Positions 34,195-47,088 of a stretch of DNA of 64,000 bases are shown in pieces. A model generated the notes under the pieces. The model worked only from the letters and a program-made list of their open reading frames with translations, was not told the DNA's origin and did no database searches. Every line of letters starts with the position of its first letter. Positions within the stretch are counted from its first letter, which is position 1. Made by a program: the position numbers and the translations under genes. This stretch comes from Zychaea mexicana (Eukaryota > Mucoromycota > Mucoromycetes > Mucorales > Lichtheimiaceae): contig NW_026516729.1 of assembly GCF_025766255.1 (NCBI RefSeq), forward strand, positions 124,001-188,000. The letters run 5' to 3'.

Positions 34195-36171
34195 CTAGTT
34201 AATAGCGACGCTAACAAAGTCAACGTCAACATATGATCCATGGAAGGTGTTAGTTACGAACTGTCCAATATTACAGCGACCTATTTCTTGCATTGTGCTT
34301 GCGTTTACAATGGATAGGATACAGCGATCGTAGCTGGGACCCCTAGGATCAAAGACATTTGCAAAGCTCAATAACGCGCCATCATCTTCGTCGCCGGTCT
34401 TGCTACGTGGGTTCGGCACAAACACTGGCTCCGAGAACATGGTCGACTCACGGTCATACTTGATAACGTCACCAGTCTCTGTGTCAACCTTAATCAGACT
34501 GAATCGCTCGCTGTGTGTTGCTGTGGCGTCCTCATGCTGACATCCCCAAAGGTATCGTGTCTTTTGGCAAGCCAACTGGGGCGCAAACCGTGGGAACTCC
34601 ATGTTCTTGGCAATGACTCGGCACGTCGCTTTACCGGTGTTTTTGCTCCATGTGGCACGATAGCGACGAAGGTCACCAAACTGAAACGGACCACCAGCAA
34701 GCGAGATATTGCGCTGTTTACCAGCACCATTTGGATAAGAGCCATTGTGTGCTTTTTTGTATTCGCCAGCAAAGCGTTCCATGTCGCCATAGCGGTTTAT
34801 TTGGTACAAGATGTCGCCGTTGCTGAACGCGCAGCAGTCCATATCAATTACCGGGTTACCGTCACTGTCCAGTGAGTCCCAGGCATTGCCAGTATGGAAC
34901 GTGAAGAAGGGATCGACAGGTAATGACACGACATGGCCAATACTTGGATCGCGGCTGATAATGTGTAGATAGGCTGGGCTGTCCTCTTTCCACGCCATTG
35001 CTGTAGCTACTGCACCGTGGACCAGGACATCGACACCGTTGTTGGCATAATGTAGCGGGGACTCTGGGATGATTACATAATTTTCGGTGAGCCAGAACGA
35101 GTGCACGTAAGCGGGAAGATAAGTGGATCTTTGACCTTCCGGCAAGAGACGTTCTCTAATGGTGGCAAGAACTTGAGTCTCTTTTCCAGTGCTGTCAATC
35201 CTAAACACTTTCATGGCTGGATTCCGCCCGAAGTTGATCGAGAAATTAAAGATGTCTTCCGTCTTGGGATCTCTTTGATGATGTGCTGCTGAAAGTATGC
35301 CATCTAGCCTTTCGTCGTACTCGCCATAATCAAAGAGACGTTTGGGTTCTAGCACAAAACAAGTGATAATACAACAGCATTTATTTAGTAAACACGTTTT
35401 TAACCATGTATTTTTTTCGCCATCACATGCTTTAATAAAGTACTGTCATCTGCCGATATACTTTACCCAAAGTGTTTGAATGGACCTGCTGCAAGATATT
35501 GGCATCCGTCTTGGTTACCAGGACATGATCGTTGTCGCTGTTGGCTACTGAACCAAATTTGGAAGGCAACGGGAAATTCGGTGTGACCGTAACACCCACC
35601 GTGTCATCAGAAGGGTCCATTTCACTCTTTCGTGTGGAAGTGGCCATCCCAGCAATACGGCCAAGCAAATTGGTAAAGCTGCGCCAAGTGGACAGGTTGG
35701 GTATGTGGCCAAAAAATATCTCGTTTGCATTGGGATCGGCGACCAATCGACGCTCCACAGCGTCTGAAATGAGCCGATTGTTATAGCGCACCGCTTGTCT
35801 CTCGGATGAGAGTTCGAAGCGGTGAACAAAGGGCAACCCATCGAATGCGTGCTGAATAACATACTGCTTCTTCTTGTCATCTCCCAGATTGTATTTGCCG
35901 GGCCCTACACATGGCAATCTTAGCATCCGTATAACAAGATATATTGTTTGTGGTGCGAAGTTCTCAACTATAAGACCAACTATTCGAGCTGTACTGTCAT
36001 CTACTTGAAGAAATTACCTGTACGGTACAAAATACCGTTGACCCAAGGAGGAATTGAACCTTCGATGGGACACCATATGGGATTGGCAACCTCAGTTGTG
36101 TTGGGAAACTTGTTGAGTGATTGCAAAGCGCGAATTCTGCTGCTCAAGTTAATGTATTCGATAAAACCCAT
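34195..36171 (-). CDS. Carotenoid cleavage oxygenase (3 exons)
   Basis: Non-haem iron dioxygenase of the RPE65/carotenoid cleavage family. Exons on the minus strand: 36018-36171, 35467-35904 and 34195-35348, in phase, 581 residues. Family marks are IPPWVNGILYRTGPGKYNLG near the N-terminus, HAFDGLPFVHRF, the TLEPKRLFDY block, and iron-binding histidines in context: YVHSFWLTENYVIIPE, FFTFHTGNAWD and NTFHGSYVDVDF. MEFPRFAP is also typical. In Mucorales such enzymes (AcaA/CarS/Tsp3 group) cut beta-carotene or apocarotenals on the way to trisporic acid mating pheromones. Which cleavage this enzyme makes cannot be told here. The neighbouring P450 is on the same strand. Confidence 0.93.
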
Positions 36172-37344
36172 AGTCTGCAAGTTGTTTTTCGCCGTGAGTC
36201 AAGTCAAGTTAAAAGGAGAAGCTTCACTCTTTATGTACTGTTATGAATCTTTTTGATTTTTTGGGAGAATGTGGCTGGCAGTGAAAGAAACAGTTCGCAT
36301 TAACGTGTGCTGGGGAGTTTCCCCCATAAAAGGTAAAGAGTACCGGCTAGTTATATCTATACATGGAAAGAAGTGGGCTGACGCATTATCCCTTGACCAA
36401 ACAAACACACTGAGATAGCTACTGCTACTACTGCCTTCTCACTTATGCCGGTTCATTATAATGTTTTTTAATCTTGGCTACCGCAGCCAATGCTTATAAA
36501 TCAAAATGCTCGCTTAATACAAGCTCCCATACGAGAAGAGAAAATAGGCGTTTTTTTCGCTACATGCTAGATATATCGTTTAGATACTCTTATGCGTGGT
36601 GTTTCCCCAAGAACTGCACATTCTTGTTACAAATGGTGCAGGATTGGACATCAAAACAGCCTTCAAAGTGAATACACACGCTCACATAACGAAGTATACT
36701 GTGCTGTTGTACTACAACACTACTACTGTATCAGACGTACTGCAGATGTACAGGATAATACAAATGACAGCAAATACTGATCATTTATACCTCGTTGTTA
36801 ATAGAAGGGATCTTGCTGGAGAAAAAGTCATAGCTTTATAGCATCGACTGAAGCATCATGCAAGTACAGAATGCTTCTTGACCAAACCGTTCCCATGCAC
36901 ACATGTAACCATGGCTTTTGGTTTCTTTCATCATCAGCTAGGAAAAACAAACGAAATACAAGTAGTGAGCTGTACATACGACAAAGTCGAATAAGCGACT
37001 CATTGAGTGAGCTGCCTATTGGATGGGCGGGGCAAATCCTTATTTATCGTGCATAATGCGAGCCAAGTTGATGCTGCCACACATGACACACAACCTTTGA
37101 AAGAAACCCCACGGGGTTGATTGGGGAATCCAAAGTTTAGCCGTAATTTTCATATGATTAACTAAGCTGTGCGGCGGCCTCCTTATCCTTCTGACGCTGT
37201 TATACCGTATACTACTCTCTCTTGTTTATAGACTTGTTTTCCTTTCTTTACTCTTATACCACCTCATTCTTCTTATTATCTTTATACTTCTTTCTAATTT
37301 AAAATAATCTTTTGAAACTACAAAAGGGAAAAAAAAAGAACTTG
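36172..37344. other. Divergent promoter region, 1.2 kb
   Basis: Between the carotenoid oxygenase (-) and PEX22 (+) start codons. A pyrimidine-rich stretch at about 37215-37300 precedes PEX22. Other short frames show no family resemblance. Sex- or light-responsive elements might be expected here if the oxygenase makes trisporoids, but I cannot name one. Confidence 0.4.
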
Positions 37345-38337
37345 ATGGCTACAAACGCAATTGTACAAAAGCAAACATCGTTATTACCACGTTGGATCGT
37401 TCGCCTCCTTGGATATTCGTCATTGGCTGCAGCTATCCTTAGTCTCATCGTCTATTGGTACAAACGCTTCCCTCCTTCTTCTGGTGGCGCACGTCGCTCT
37501 AATCGTCCTACTGTGCAAGGACGTAATCAGCAACAGGTATACATTTGTTCCGGGCGGAAAACTAAGATTAGTAATTAGGAATAGCAACTTGAGACTGAAC
37601 TTTTTTTTCCAACCGTGGAAATGGTTATTATATTCCAGTCTCGATCGGCAGGACCGACGACAGCAAGTAATAGCAGCGCTGGTTGGGGTACTCGACTTTT
37701 AGGAGGTGTTGCCAGTAGCAGAAAGAAGCGTGTCTTGACACTTTCATTGAAGAATGTATGTATCTATTCCTATATGCTCGATGGTGACATATACAAGTGC
37801 TAATCGTCAATGACGCGCGACTGGTAGACTGTGCTATGGAACCCATCTTCGGATGTTGACACACCAAATCATGCATTCCACGAAAACGCTGCCATTTTCC
37901 TGAACCGCTTGACACAACTGTTTGATGTGCATGTCATTATCCACGTGAGCTCCGATGACGAAAAGGACCAAATCAACCAACTATTACAGAACGCAGGATT
38001 GCTGGAAAAGGGCGTGCTCGATACCCGCAAGATCCTCTGGTGCTCAACCGAGGAAGGAAAAATCCACATGATTCGACACATCGAACCTGCTGTCCATATT
38101 GAAGGCGGCTGGGAGCTGGATGATGGAGAAGACATTGTGCGCAAGCTGCGGCCTTTTGTGCCAAGGCTGCTTTGGGTAATTACAAGACGGAGGCGCAGTT
38201 CTTTCAACCAAGCGCGGTTGAAAGAGTCGGATCAGGGAATCATGGGCGCTAATGTGGAGTTGGCCGATAAACTGTTGGAGACTTCCGTTGCAAGCGAAAT
38301 TGGTTTTGCGGTTGTGGAGGAAGACGGAGATGTATAA
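37345..38337 (+). CDS. PEX22: Peroxin 22, Pex4 membrane anchor (3 exons)
   Basis: Anchors the ubiquitin-conjugating enzyme Pex4 at the peroxisome membrane for Pex5 recycling. Exons 37345-37536, 37639-37755 and 37828-38337, in phase, 272 residues. A single TM segment lies near the N-terminus (LLGYSSLAAAILSLIVYW), followed by a low-complexity Ser/Gly/Arg linker. The cytosolic domain has the layout of Pex22: LTLSLKNTVLWNPS (strand), FDVHVIIHVSSDDEKDQI, then LDTRKILWCSTEEGKIHMIR and IEPAVHIEG. The last two blocks resemble plant Pex22 closely. The homology call rests on this conserved core, since overall identity in the family is low. Confidence 0.85.
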
Positions 38338-38665
38338 CTACCACTATTTCAGTCTCTCTCATATCGAAAAATAAAAGCAGGAACCTCTTGTGTGCCCATC
38401 AGCAAGCAAACAAAGATCCTTGGGTAGGAAATCCGTACACAAGGATTCTATGTTATTGTAACTATTGTAACTCCGAAGGGTCGCTTTACTTTCTTCGTCT
38501 TCGATACTGTAACACGGTGCAATTATTTAATTGCTCTTTTCTCTTTCTGTTTCTGTATTTTCTCTGTTTTCCTTTCCACTCTTCTCTTTCTGCGGCAAAG
38601 CTCCAGCTCTTCAAACATCGACTAAGCACCCATCCACATTCCTTTCTCCTTTTTTCATTGTCCTC
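38338..38665. promoter_or_regulatory. Aspartic protease promoter, pyrimidine-rich
   Basis: 328 bp between PEX22 and the protease start. From about 38525 to 38665 the plus strand is dominated by CTTTTCTC-type runs, a common fungal 5' leader. No TATA box is clear. Confidence 0.4.
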
Positions 38666-40194
38666 ATGCTACTATTACCGCCCATCGGACTTGTGCTAAT
38701 CGCAGCAATAACAGCTGCAGCCTCGGAGATCAAACCAATGACCGTTCCTTTAGTGCGAAATCAAGCAGGCCAGCTTGCTCGAATCAGGAGATCCGTAAAA
38801 GAAAAGCGACAAGAGCATACTGAACGACTTTTCAACTCTGCTGGTCGTGAGTTTTTGATAGAGGTTGCTATAGGAACACCTGCGCAGCGGTTCAATGTTA
38901 CCTTGGATACAGGAAGGTATAAGCGACATTTAGTGTTATACAAAAAAAGAAAAGAAAGTAAGCAGTGCTGTTTGCTGAGCAACCTTCCACTCTACTACAT
39001 GCACATTCATCTGCCTGTCTGTGTGTATGTAGTGCAACACTATGGGTACCTTCCACCAACTGCTCCATGCTAACCTGTCCTCACGAACGATACAACGCAT
39101 CAGCCTCATCGACATTACAGCTGACCGGCACAGCATTGCAGGTCGAGTACGGCATAGGCATGGCCAACGGCACGTATGCCATGGATACTGTCAGTGTCGG
39201 AGGCCTGACCGTCCAAGAGCAGGCCATTGGTTTGGCCAACGAGACCGAGGATATACTTGGCAGCTTTTCGGAAGGCTACAGCAACGGCATCATGGGCTTT
39301 GCGTTCCCTCAAATGAACTCACTGCGCGGCAACAGCGAAGACGTGCCCTTTGTATTCAATTTGGCCAACAACAACCTGATCCCTGAAGCAATTTTTTCGA
39401 TCTATCTCAACAGTCAGTTTCACTACGGCTATTCGGGCGAGATCATGTTTGGCGGTATCGACAATTCAAAATATTCTGGCGAGATCCAATACGCCCCAGT
39501 CTTACCGTTTACAGTTGCTGACAATGCGGGCCAAGTGATTGAAAGCGCATACCTTTACTGGACCGTTGCTGGTCTGGGCATCCGGTCCTCAGCAGGCTAC
39601 AACGGAAACTTCGAATCGGTGCAAGCGTTTGTTCTGGACACGGGCACTACGCTGACGTACGTTCCAGATACGGTCGCGAATGATTTGATCCAGCACATCA
39701 CCCAACAGGATCCACAGACCATCTATGATGTCTTTAATGGCGTCTATCGTGTGGATTGCTCAATGGCGTCTCAAGCAGACCAGTACGTCGAGTTTACGGT
39801 CGCTACATCGTTCCAATCCCCCACCAGTAATCCGCTGAATCTGACGGTGCCCCTTCGGGAGTTGATTATCCCACTTGACGACGCAAGTACGCCAGAAGAA
39901 GCCAGCCAATGTGCCTTTGGTATTGCGCCGTTCCCTAGTCAATCGTTGACCGATTCCCCCATCAACTTTATCCTCGGAGAGTCCGTTCTACGTTCTTTCT
40001 ACACCGTTCATGATATGGGCCTGCGTCGTATTGGAATTGCTTCTTCTATACCAAGTGGTGATAATAACGACTCAGCCAATGAGGACAATGGTTCCAATGG
40101 CAGCGCCGCTGCTGGCCTTAGCCTTATTCGGTCATTGGGATCGGTGGCTGTGGTTGTCGCCATCACCACTAGCGCGAATCTGATGCTATTCTAA
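38666..40194 (+). CDS. Secreted GPI-type aspartic protease (2 exons)
   Basis: Pepsin-fold (A1) endopeptidase, probably cell-wall or plasma-membrane bound like yapsins. Exons 38666-38916 and 39033-40194 join in phase (470 residues). The junction lies in the first active-site motif and rebuilds DTGSATLWVP. The second active site is VLDTGTTLTYVP. A signal peptide is at residues 1-19 (MLLLPPIGLVLIAAITAAA), and a propeptide with the dibasic RR/KEKR region precedes the mature enzyme. NCSMLTC is the usual flap-side disulphide loop. The C-terminus has a Ser/Asn/Gly-rich stretch (NGSAAAGL) followed by a hydrophobic end (SVAVVVAITTSANLMLF), which is a good GPI-anchor signal. Several N-glycosylation sites are visible. 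Confidence 0.93.
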
Positions 40195-42059
40195 AAAAAA
40201 AAGCGTTCCTTTCTGATGCTTCTATAACATTATTATTGTTGTTATTTTTTTTTCTTACTTTGTTTTACATACTCTACATATATTACCTTTTACTGTATAT
40301 CTTATACTATTATTAATAATGCTACTTGTGAGTTATCTCGCTGTCATCTTTTTTTTTGTAACCTTTTCAAACTTACAATCCAGTATAAGAATCTTTTTTC
40401 TGTAAATGATGGACACTGTCACTTTTTCTGTCGCAACGATTATGTATGGTTATGCTCGCGATTGGCTACGAACAAAACACAGTAAAAGGCCCGTGCACCT
40501 GCAACAAAATGGTCTGATGACCTTCCATGCCACAACCACTTTTCTATACACCGTTTGGTATATGTCCTTTTTTGCTTTAGCATATTCAACAGCATTCTTC
40601 TAACCATGCATCTATCATACCGATGGCCCGGTTAAAAAGAAGCTACCCACCAGTAGCGATGCTATAGGGCAACAAAGTGATGCGCAGAATTAAATATGCC
40701 AAATGATCAAGCGGATAATTGCTCGTACAACAAAGCGCAATTAACCGTACTACTTGTTAGAGCTGTGTGGTACTCTCACAGGCAGTTATACACCCCTCCC
40801 ATTGGTAAAGACATCGGTTACAGGGGTATACTAGAAACTTTGGCTGCGCATTACCATTTAGCATCCGCTTCATCGCCACAGTTCTCTGCGTTCTTCATTA
40901 CATTTTTCAAGTTTAAGCTTAATTTCGCGCATACTGGTATTTAGACCATTGCGTCGATCAAACGCACGTCCTTTTAAAACAAGCACGATGATACAAGCAA
41001 AAATGCGTCTACTTCTTCCTCCTCTTTTACTGAATTCGTCGTCTAGTTCACATCTCCTTTTGATTCCGTTTCATCACCGTTTATGACAGTTTCATCTATA
41101 CCCAATGAGTGATTTTGCCACCAACGGTATGCTGCTGCTCGTTTCCTTTTATGATGAAGGCAGAAACATTTTCTCAGCAGCTACGTCTAAAGTCCAAAGC
41201 TGCTTCGGCCATTGAGAGAAATACTCTGCAAATGAGGCCGTATCTTTAATTTCGATGCTTACAACAAGAACCCGACGAATTATACTTTGTGTTATGCTGT
41301 TTGATCGATAAGTACAGTAGCATTAATTATCATGATAGCTGTATTGGTATGCTGTATCAGCAGAATTACTGTCGATTAATGATTCTTGCGTTAAAACTTT
41401 TTTATTGTGCTTATTGAAAATAATACCACAGTATTCTTAAGCCATATCGTCGAGGATCTGGCTATACTGTCTTGTTTATTTTTCCTTAAAAAAGCACAAA
41501 ATACTATACCTAGAATATCACAAGCTGCACTAAACATAATCTGGTACAGCTCTTTACTAATCATCGTCGTCATCAACACTTTAATAGAGTCGGTATCATA
41601 TGCTGAAGTAATCTTAGAAATCAAGACATAATATATGCAGTAGCAGTATCTAGAAATTGTTACTATAATACTGGCACCAGCAATACTTTGTCTCTCTAAC
41701 TTGTCTGAGTCTCTTTACCTAACTAGCAACAAAGCTGTCGTAGTAGTGGATCCTCCTACAGATGTATATCCTAGCTCATAGACAAAAGCTTTGTGTACTA
41801 TATGTAGGCAATAGTAATAGTCAGCCACTATACTAGACGTTTAGCAAAAATATTTATATTTCTTTTATATCAATAGTGTGACAGAGCGTTCAAGAGCACT
41901 ATTATCAGAAATGATAAGCGGCAGAGGATTGAAAGCTAGTAGATGGTATTCGCAATATGCGCGTATTAGTAAAATAAATTAAAACGAGTCCTCCTGAAGA
42001 AGAAGACAAAAAAAGAGGAAAAATATAATTCTTTAGAATATGAAAAGAAGAACTCAATC
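40195..42059. other. AT-rich region without supported genes
   Basis: About 1.9 kb. Small frames at 40406-40603 (+, 65 residues, partly hydrophobic) and 41407-41631 (+, hydrophobic, 74 residues) are open but show no conserved motif; they may be decayed or chance. The change to AT-rich, gene-poor DNA begins here and lasts to about 61 kb. Confidence 0.4.
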
Positions 42060-42132
42060 CGATTTCGATGGGACTCGAACCCACAATCTCCTGATTCGAA
42101 GTCAGACGCCTTATCCATTAGGCCACGAAACC
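42060..42132 (-). tRNA. tRNA-Arg (anticodon TCG)
   Basis: The minus strand folds as a complete cloverleaf of 73 nt without intron. The acceptor arm GGTTTCG pairs with CGAAATC (one G-U pair), followed by discriminator G. The D-arm contains GGCCTAATGGATAAGGC and the T-arm GTGGGTTCGAGTCCCAT. The anticodon stem CTGA/TCAG encloses the loop CTTCGAA, with anticodon TCG reading CGA (and CGN by wobble) arginine codons. The internal promoter boxes A and B are intact, and a T-run for Pol III termination lies downstream on the minus strand. Confidence 0.93.
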
Positions 42133-42206
42133 TGCTGATGTCTCTTGTAAATTGCGGCGTTATATAAAGCATTAAATTACAAAGTATTTTTTTTTTAATT
42201 ATGATT

Positions 42207-44936
42207 ACTGGAAAAAACGGCGTGTATTAAACTAATATTCAACCATTTTTACACGTTTAATATCAGCACGTATTCAACTGATAATCAACTAATATTCGAC
42301 TATGTTCGTGTTACACTGATATTCAACTAATATTCAACTGATATTCAACTAATATTCAACTCTTTACGTATTCACCTAGTGTAATTATTGTTCAACCCGT
42401 TTAACAGCAAATCTGCTTACCCACCATCATGAATAAGTTTGCCGATTAAACTATCATCGGACTTCAACCATACTGCATATGAGGATGGTCGTGCTGTTTC
42501 TCAATGTTCTGTGTTAGAGCAACTCAGTTTCACCACCGTGCCTAAAGCAATGTTTTATTCATGCCTCCCCTTAAATAAAAAACTCAATTCCATAATGTCA
42601 AATTCTAAAGATTGCTGTTGCCATTGCACAATCGACTGTGAGAGCAAAAAAGAAGAGGAGATTCAAGAGACGATAGAGAGGCTACAATTTAAGATAGCCG
42701 CCGCCTGTAAAACATAAGATCTTCTATAACATAATAGGACTTCATTCTCTATAGTACACAGGCAATCATCAAGCCTCTTTGTGGTATGACCACATTTTAG
42801 CTCAGGCGAGTGCTCCAAAAAGGTTCATTCAAGAACGACCAAGAGCTAGTTGAGCACCTCAAGCTTTATAATATAACGCTATAACATCATTAACGTTTAG
42901 GCAGCATATACATTGATCAAATGTTGTTCTTTCTATTTTTACTTTTCTTCTCACAAGGCGACAAGAGGAAGAAGGCAGTAATACTTTTATGTGGATGAAC
43001 ACTACATAAACTATATAGTGACAGCCAAAAAACCTTATCTGCAGCAAAGATGAATTTGAAGACACGACAGTAAGAGATTCAATTTTTCGTGCATTCAGTA
43101 GTTCGTTTTCACTTTGTGCTCGTTGTACCTCTCTCTTTCAGTTCTGTTTTTTTTTTCACTGGACCATCCCATAACGTCATTTACTTTCAAAGATTCTAAC
43201 TGATGCTCATTTTTCATTCATAACGTAAGAAAAACAAGTTGTACGAATTAGCAATTTGTAAGGTACAATGTGGTCTTATATCCTTTTGCAATCTCCCAAG
43301 CTCCTTTATTCGATTTCAAGGGCGGTCAAGCAACAATATATAATTCGGACAAGATTCAAAAAGACCAAATTTGCAATTCATTTAACGAATGTAGTAAGCT
43401 TTTTTTATACAATCCCAATACGATGGTTGCCAATGGTAAGCAACACATATATGCCTCTTTATCTCTACATATGTCATCATGTCACATGTACTCATATCAT
43501 CATCGCCTTATACCTTTGTTTTAAACAGTGATAACATGGATGCTATAATACCAATGCCTCAGTAAGCCCCCACTTCTTCCATTGTTTCATTTACTATCAT
43601 CGCACCTACTCGCTATGGATGCAATACCAGTAAGAAATGTTCAGAGGGGTAAAAGCGTGCTCCTAAATATGACGTGATGATTCAGACAATTGAAGCCATC
43701 ACTGAGGAACACGCCAGGATATGGTATGTAGCGTTATTGTGGTAAATCGAAAAAAACAAAGACAAATAAGTCGTTTGAGAATGGATTATATTCAAAAGAT
43801 TGAACCAAGTACAATATCAGCTATAGAAACTATCTTCTTTTATATCTAACTTTCAAACATTGTTTGAGAACTCGGTCTTAACGGAGAAACAGATCTGAAG
43901 GTGGAAAGCTTATCAACTTCTTTGTCAGCAAGGACCTTACTGGTGCTTTGCTGTAAGAACGAATAAAAACTTTTATGATGGTTTGAGATGTGTTCTTAGA
44001 CGGTTGTTTCATACTTGGTTTCTTTACTGAGTTATATAAAGGATTCACATTTCAATCCAGCTAGGTGCATGTGCGCAACCGTGTCCCTTATTGGATCCCG
44101 GTGTGGTAAAGAGAAACATTCTATCAAGACATCTGTCTGTACCGGATCTTAGTTTACCACAGTTATTACTGAGCTGGTTTGAAGATAGTGCTGTTTACTA
44201 CTACTGACTGACTGACAGTGGGCGAGATGAGGAATAGTCGGAAGTGGTAGTGTAGTAGCATCTCATTCTTTTTCTTATATAGGCGCTTACCATACTCCCA
44301 TCACACATGTAAGTATAATTAATGATTTCTCCCGTTCGTGTATGTGTATGGATAAAGATTCTCATTAACTTTCTTCATCTGATAGGTTTTGCTTGCAATA
44401 ATAGAACAAATGCGCTTTGCTTTGGTTCCATTGAAATGTTTAGATCGTCAATTAGTATAGATGATGTATATAAGTGAGCATCTTTTTAAACCAATAAAAA
44501 GGTTTTTTTGTACTATCTACATCGTAAACGTGCTTGTAATGAGCGAATCGATTGGGTAGTAAGAATGAAAGCAATTGGAGCAACAGAATCGGATCATTGA
44601 TGGAAGAATGGAGGATACAGAATAGTAGGATACAACTGGGTTAATGTTGGAACCAAAGCATTGGGTAACACTAGGTTGGTGTCGGAAGTAACGATGATGA
44701 CGATTGGGATGAAAGTAGGGTAACACTAGGTAAACGTCGGCACAAAATGATGGTTGAATATCAGTGTAATATTAGGTGAATACTAGGTGAATGTCGGAGC
44801 AAAGTAAGGTTGAATATCGGTAGAATATTTGCTTGTGTTTTTGGTGAATATCAGTTGAATACTAGTTGAATATTAGCTAATATTCGACTGATATTCAACC
44901 ACTTTTAAACGTTTAACACACACCCTTTTTCCCAGT
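42207..44936. mobile_element. 2.7-kb TIR element with subterminal iterons
   Basis: Ends at 42207-42232 and 44911-44936 are inverted copies of each other, matching at 22 of 26 positions (ACTGGnAAAAAnGGnGTGTnTTAAAC, where n marks differences). Inside each end lie many short iterons of the ATTCAACTAATA/ATTCAACTGATA type: at 42230-42370 in one orientation, and at 44690-44905 mostly in the opposite one. A GATT tetranucleotide flanks both ends but no clean target duplication is visible. The interior has only short frames (42439-42717, 43268-43531) with no transposase motif. It is therefore best seen as a non-autonomous or decayed DNA transposon. Confidence 0.7.
43260..43560 (+). pseudogene. Possible captured gene fragment inside the TIR element
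   Basis: In frame with 43270 there is a stretch resembling a real exon. It begins NVVLYPFAISQAPLFD, includes a Cys pair (ICNSFNEC), and ends at a good donor (AATGGTAAGC, about 43434) with a TTAAACAG acceptor at about 43527. The reading stops soon afterwards. No family was recognised. It might be a host gene piece carried by the element or a chance frame. Confidence 0.25.
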
Positions 44937-47088
44937 GGATTGTATTAATATTTTTATTAAATATGTTTCAAAATAAATCTTATGAAAAATAGTAGTAGTA
45001 ACATAAATAAATAACTGAATGTTTGCAAATCTTAGTACTGAACTTTTAGCAGCCATTCAATATTAGACTAGTAATTTAAGAAAGTTATTTATAAGAAAAA
45101 ATCAGAATATACATATATAATAAGATTTGTTTTATTATATAATTTTACCTTGGAAGATTTACATTTCCAAAAGACTAGAGTTGATTATTTCTGAAAGATA
45201 CGACGCATCATGTTGGCTATTAATTGAAGCCACACTCATCCTAATGAGCTCTAATAGAAAATATACTATATATACTACTAAATGAATAGACAAAAAAGGG
45301 CTAGTTGTTTATATAGATAGCAGCAGCCAGCAGGTATAGCATCAAGAAGACAATTATAGTTTATAGAGCTATTACATATTTTTGGAAACACATGTAGAGC
45401 AAATAAGTATTTAATCAAAGATATATATAATGTTCAACAACATTACTAAGAAGTATATTACAACGACATAGTTATGGAGAAATTGGGGTTGATCATGCAG
45501 TTTTTTTTTCATCATAGATATATACTATACGCTGCCATGAAGTAGATATATAAAACAGAGGCTACAAAGTGAGTAGTGATCTCCCACCAATGATGTAGTG
45601 AGCTAGCTACAAGCCAACAATCCCCAAAAGTCATGCTGATCGATACTAGATCTAATGCCTATTTAATCTAGAGCTGTGCCTGCTGTGTCATTTGTGTGGA
45701 TTACAATCTACTATATTGTCACAAATTGTAAGCTTACCATAGCCACGTCTTAAGCCCATGACCTATATCATCTGAAATGGTCATAAATTAGTATACAAGA
45801 AACTGGTCAAGCGAATGGATTATGATGTATCATCGACTACAAATGCTGAGATCGCTCTGGTTTGATGATGGTGTCGACATACAAGCAGCCGCAAATACGT
45901 TCTTGAGAAGACCTATTGCTTGTTATTCATCAGGGTAGGGTATTAAGCCTGCCACATACGAATCGGTCGTACATCTCCCTCACGCAGTCTATGCTAAGCA
46001 ATATCAGCCAGTCATCAAGTATTTCGTTCGTACGAGGAAGCTATTAAGAGGCGACATCAGTAAAACATCGATCTGAATGGAACGGCCTTATATCCCGATG
46101 AATCATAGATAGCAGTGGGGAAAACTCGGTGTTGCAGCGGGATACAAGCGTCATTGGATTTATCTGCATATGAAAAAGCCATGGTGACACATTTGAGAGT
46201 ATTCCCATTATATTTGATCCTGCCTCAACTGACACCAGAAAAAAATACAAAAGGACGACTGCATACACTTGATGCTTCTGTTAGCGAGGAAACCTAGATA
46301 AGTGAAATAAAATATTGTATCACGAGTAGTAAAATTAGGCCTACAAATAAACATTCAACGCTAAATACTCTCTCGACTATATGATTCACAATGTTATAGA
46401 AGGTGCTGGCACGGTGCTCTTTTTGTGAAGCATTTTTTGGCTCTTGCTGTTCGAAAACAATACCACAAAAGAACAACAACACGAACGCCGCGAGACGAAA
46501 CGTATAGAACAAACAAATAGATGTCCTAGCCGCTTTACACATTTCAAACCGCTGTGTCCCATTCAAGAATCAACTTCTATTCTCTCGAATCCATCGTAAA
46601 GAGTTGGTGGCTAAGTCAGAAGGGAGAGTCAAGGGTTACTACGAACACGATATTGCAAACATTTTCCCCGACATACTTAGTTTCATACAAGGATCCAAAA
46701 CAAGTTATTTTCGATCTTTTGAAGAAAGATTCTTTCAAAAGCATAGCTTTGAGCAAGCACATTCTATCATGGGTTACTTTACCAAAAATCATGTAACGTC
46801 AATATATTGCTACGGCCTGTCTTGTTGGCGTAACGAAATAAAGAGGAGAAGATAAATGAGTAGTCTTATGAAAAGAAGATCAATGAATAAGCCAGATAGG
46901 CGAAAAGGTTCAGTTCCAATATATGGAGAGATACAAAATCCAAGTGGATTTAGAGTAAAAGGAGATCACACGGATCTTATAGAAGGAACAAATCCTGAAG
47001 GGTAAAGAGACAAGAATGTCCTTAGATAGGCTGAGACTAACTAGTCCGAAAAGGCGAAATAAGCCTGAGAGAAATATGTGAGAGCAAA
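44937..47088. other. AT-rich, gene-free region
   Basis: About 2.1 kb of AT-rich sequence with scattered short frames. The segment 46554-46855 (+) has two overlapping small frames without recognisable motifs and may be a decayed element. No tRNA or TIR pair was found. Confidence 0.4.

Noticed and set aside
40406..40603. 65-residue partly hydrophobic frame after the aspartic protease
   Set aside because: Too short, with no homology that I can see and no promoter signal; kept only as a note in the intergenic entry.
42225..42370. Array of short ATTCAACT repeats as a CRISPR-like array
   Set aside because: The units are contiguous or overlapping without unique spacers, lie next to a TIR, and the genome is eukaryotic; they are transposon subterminal iterons.
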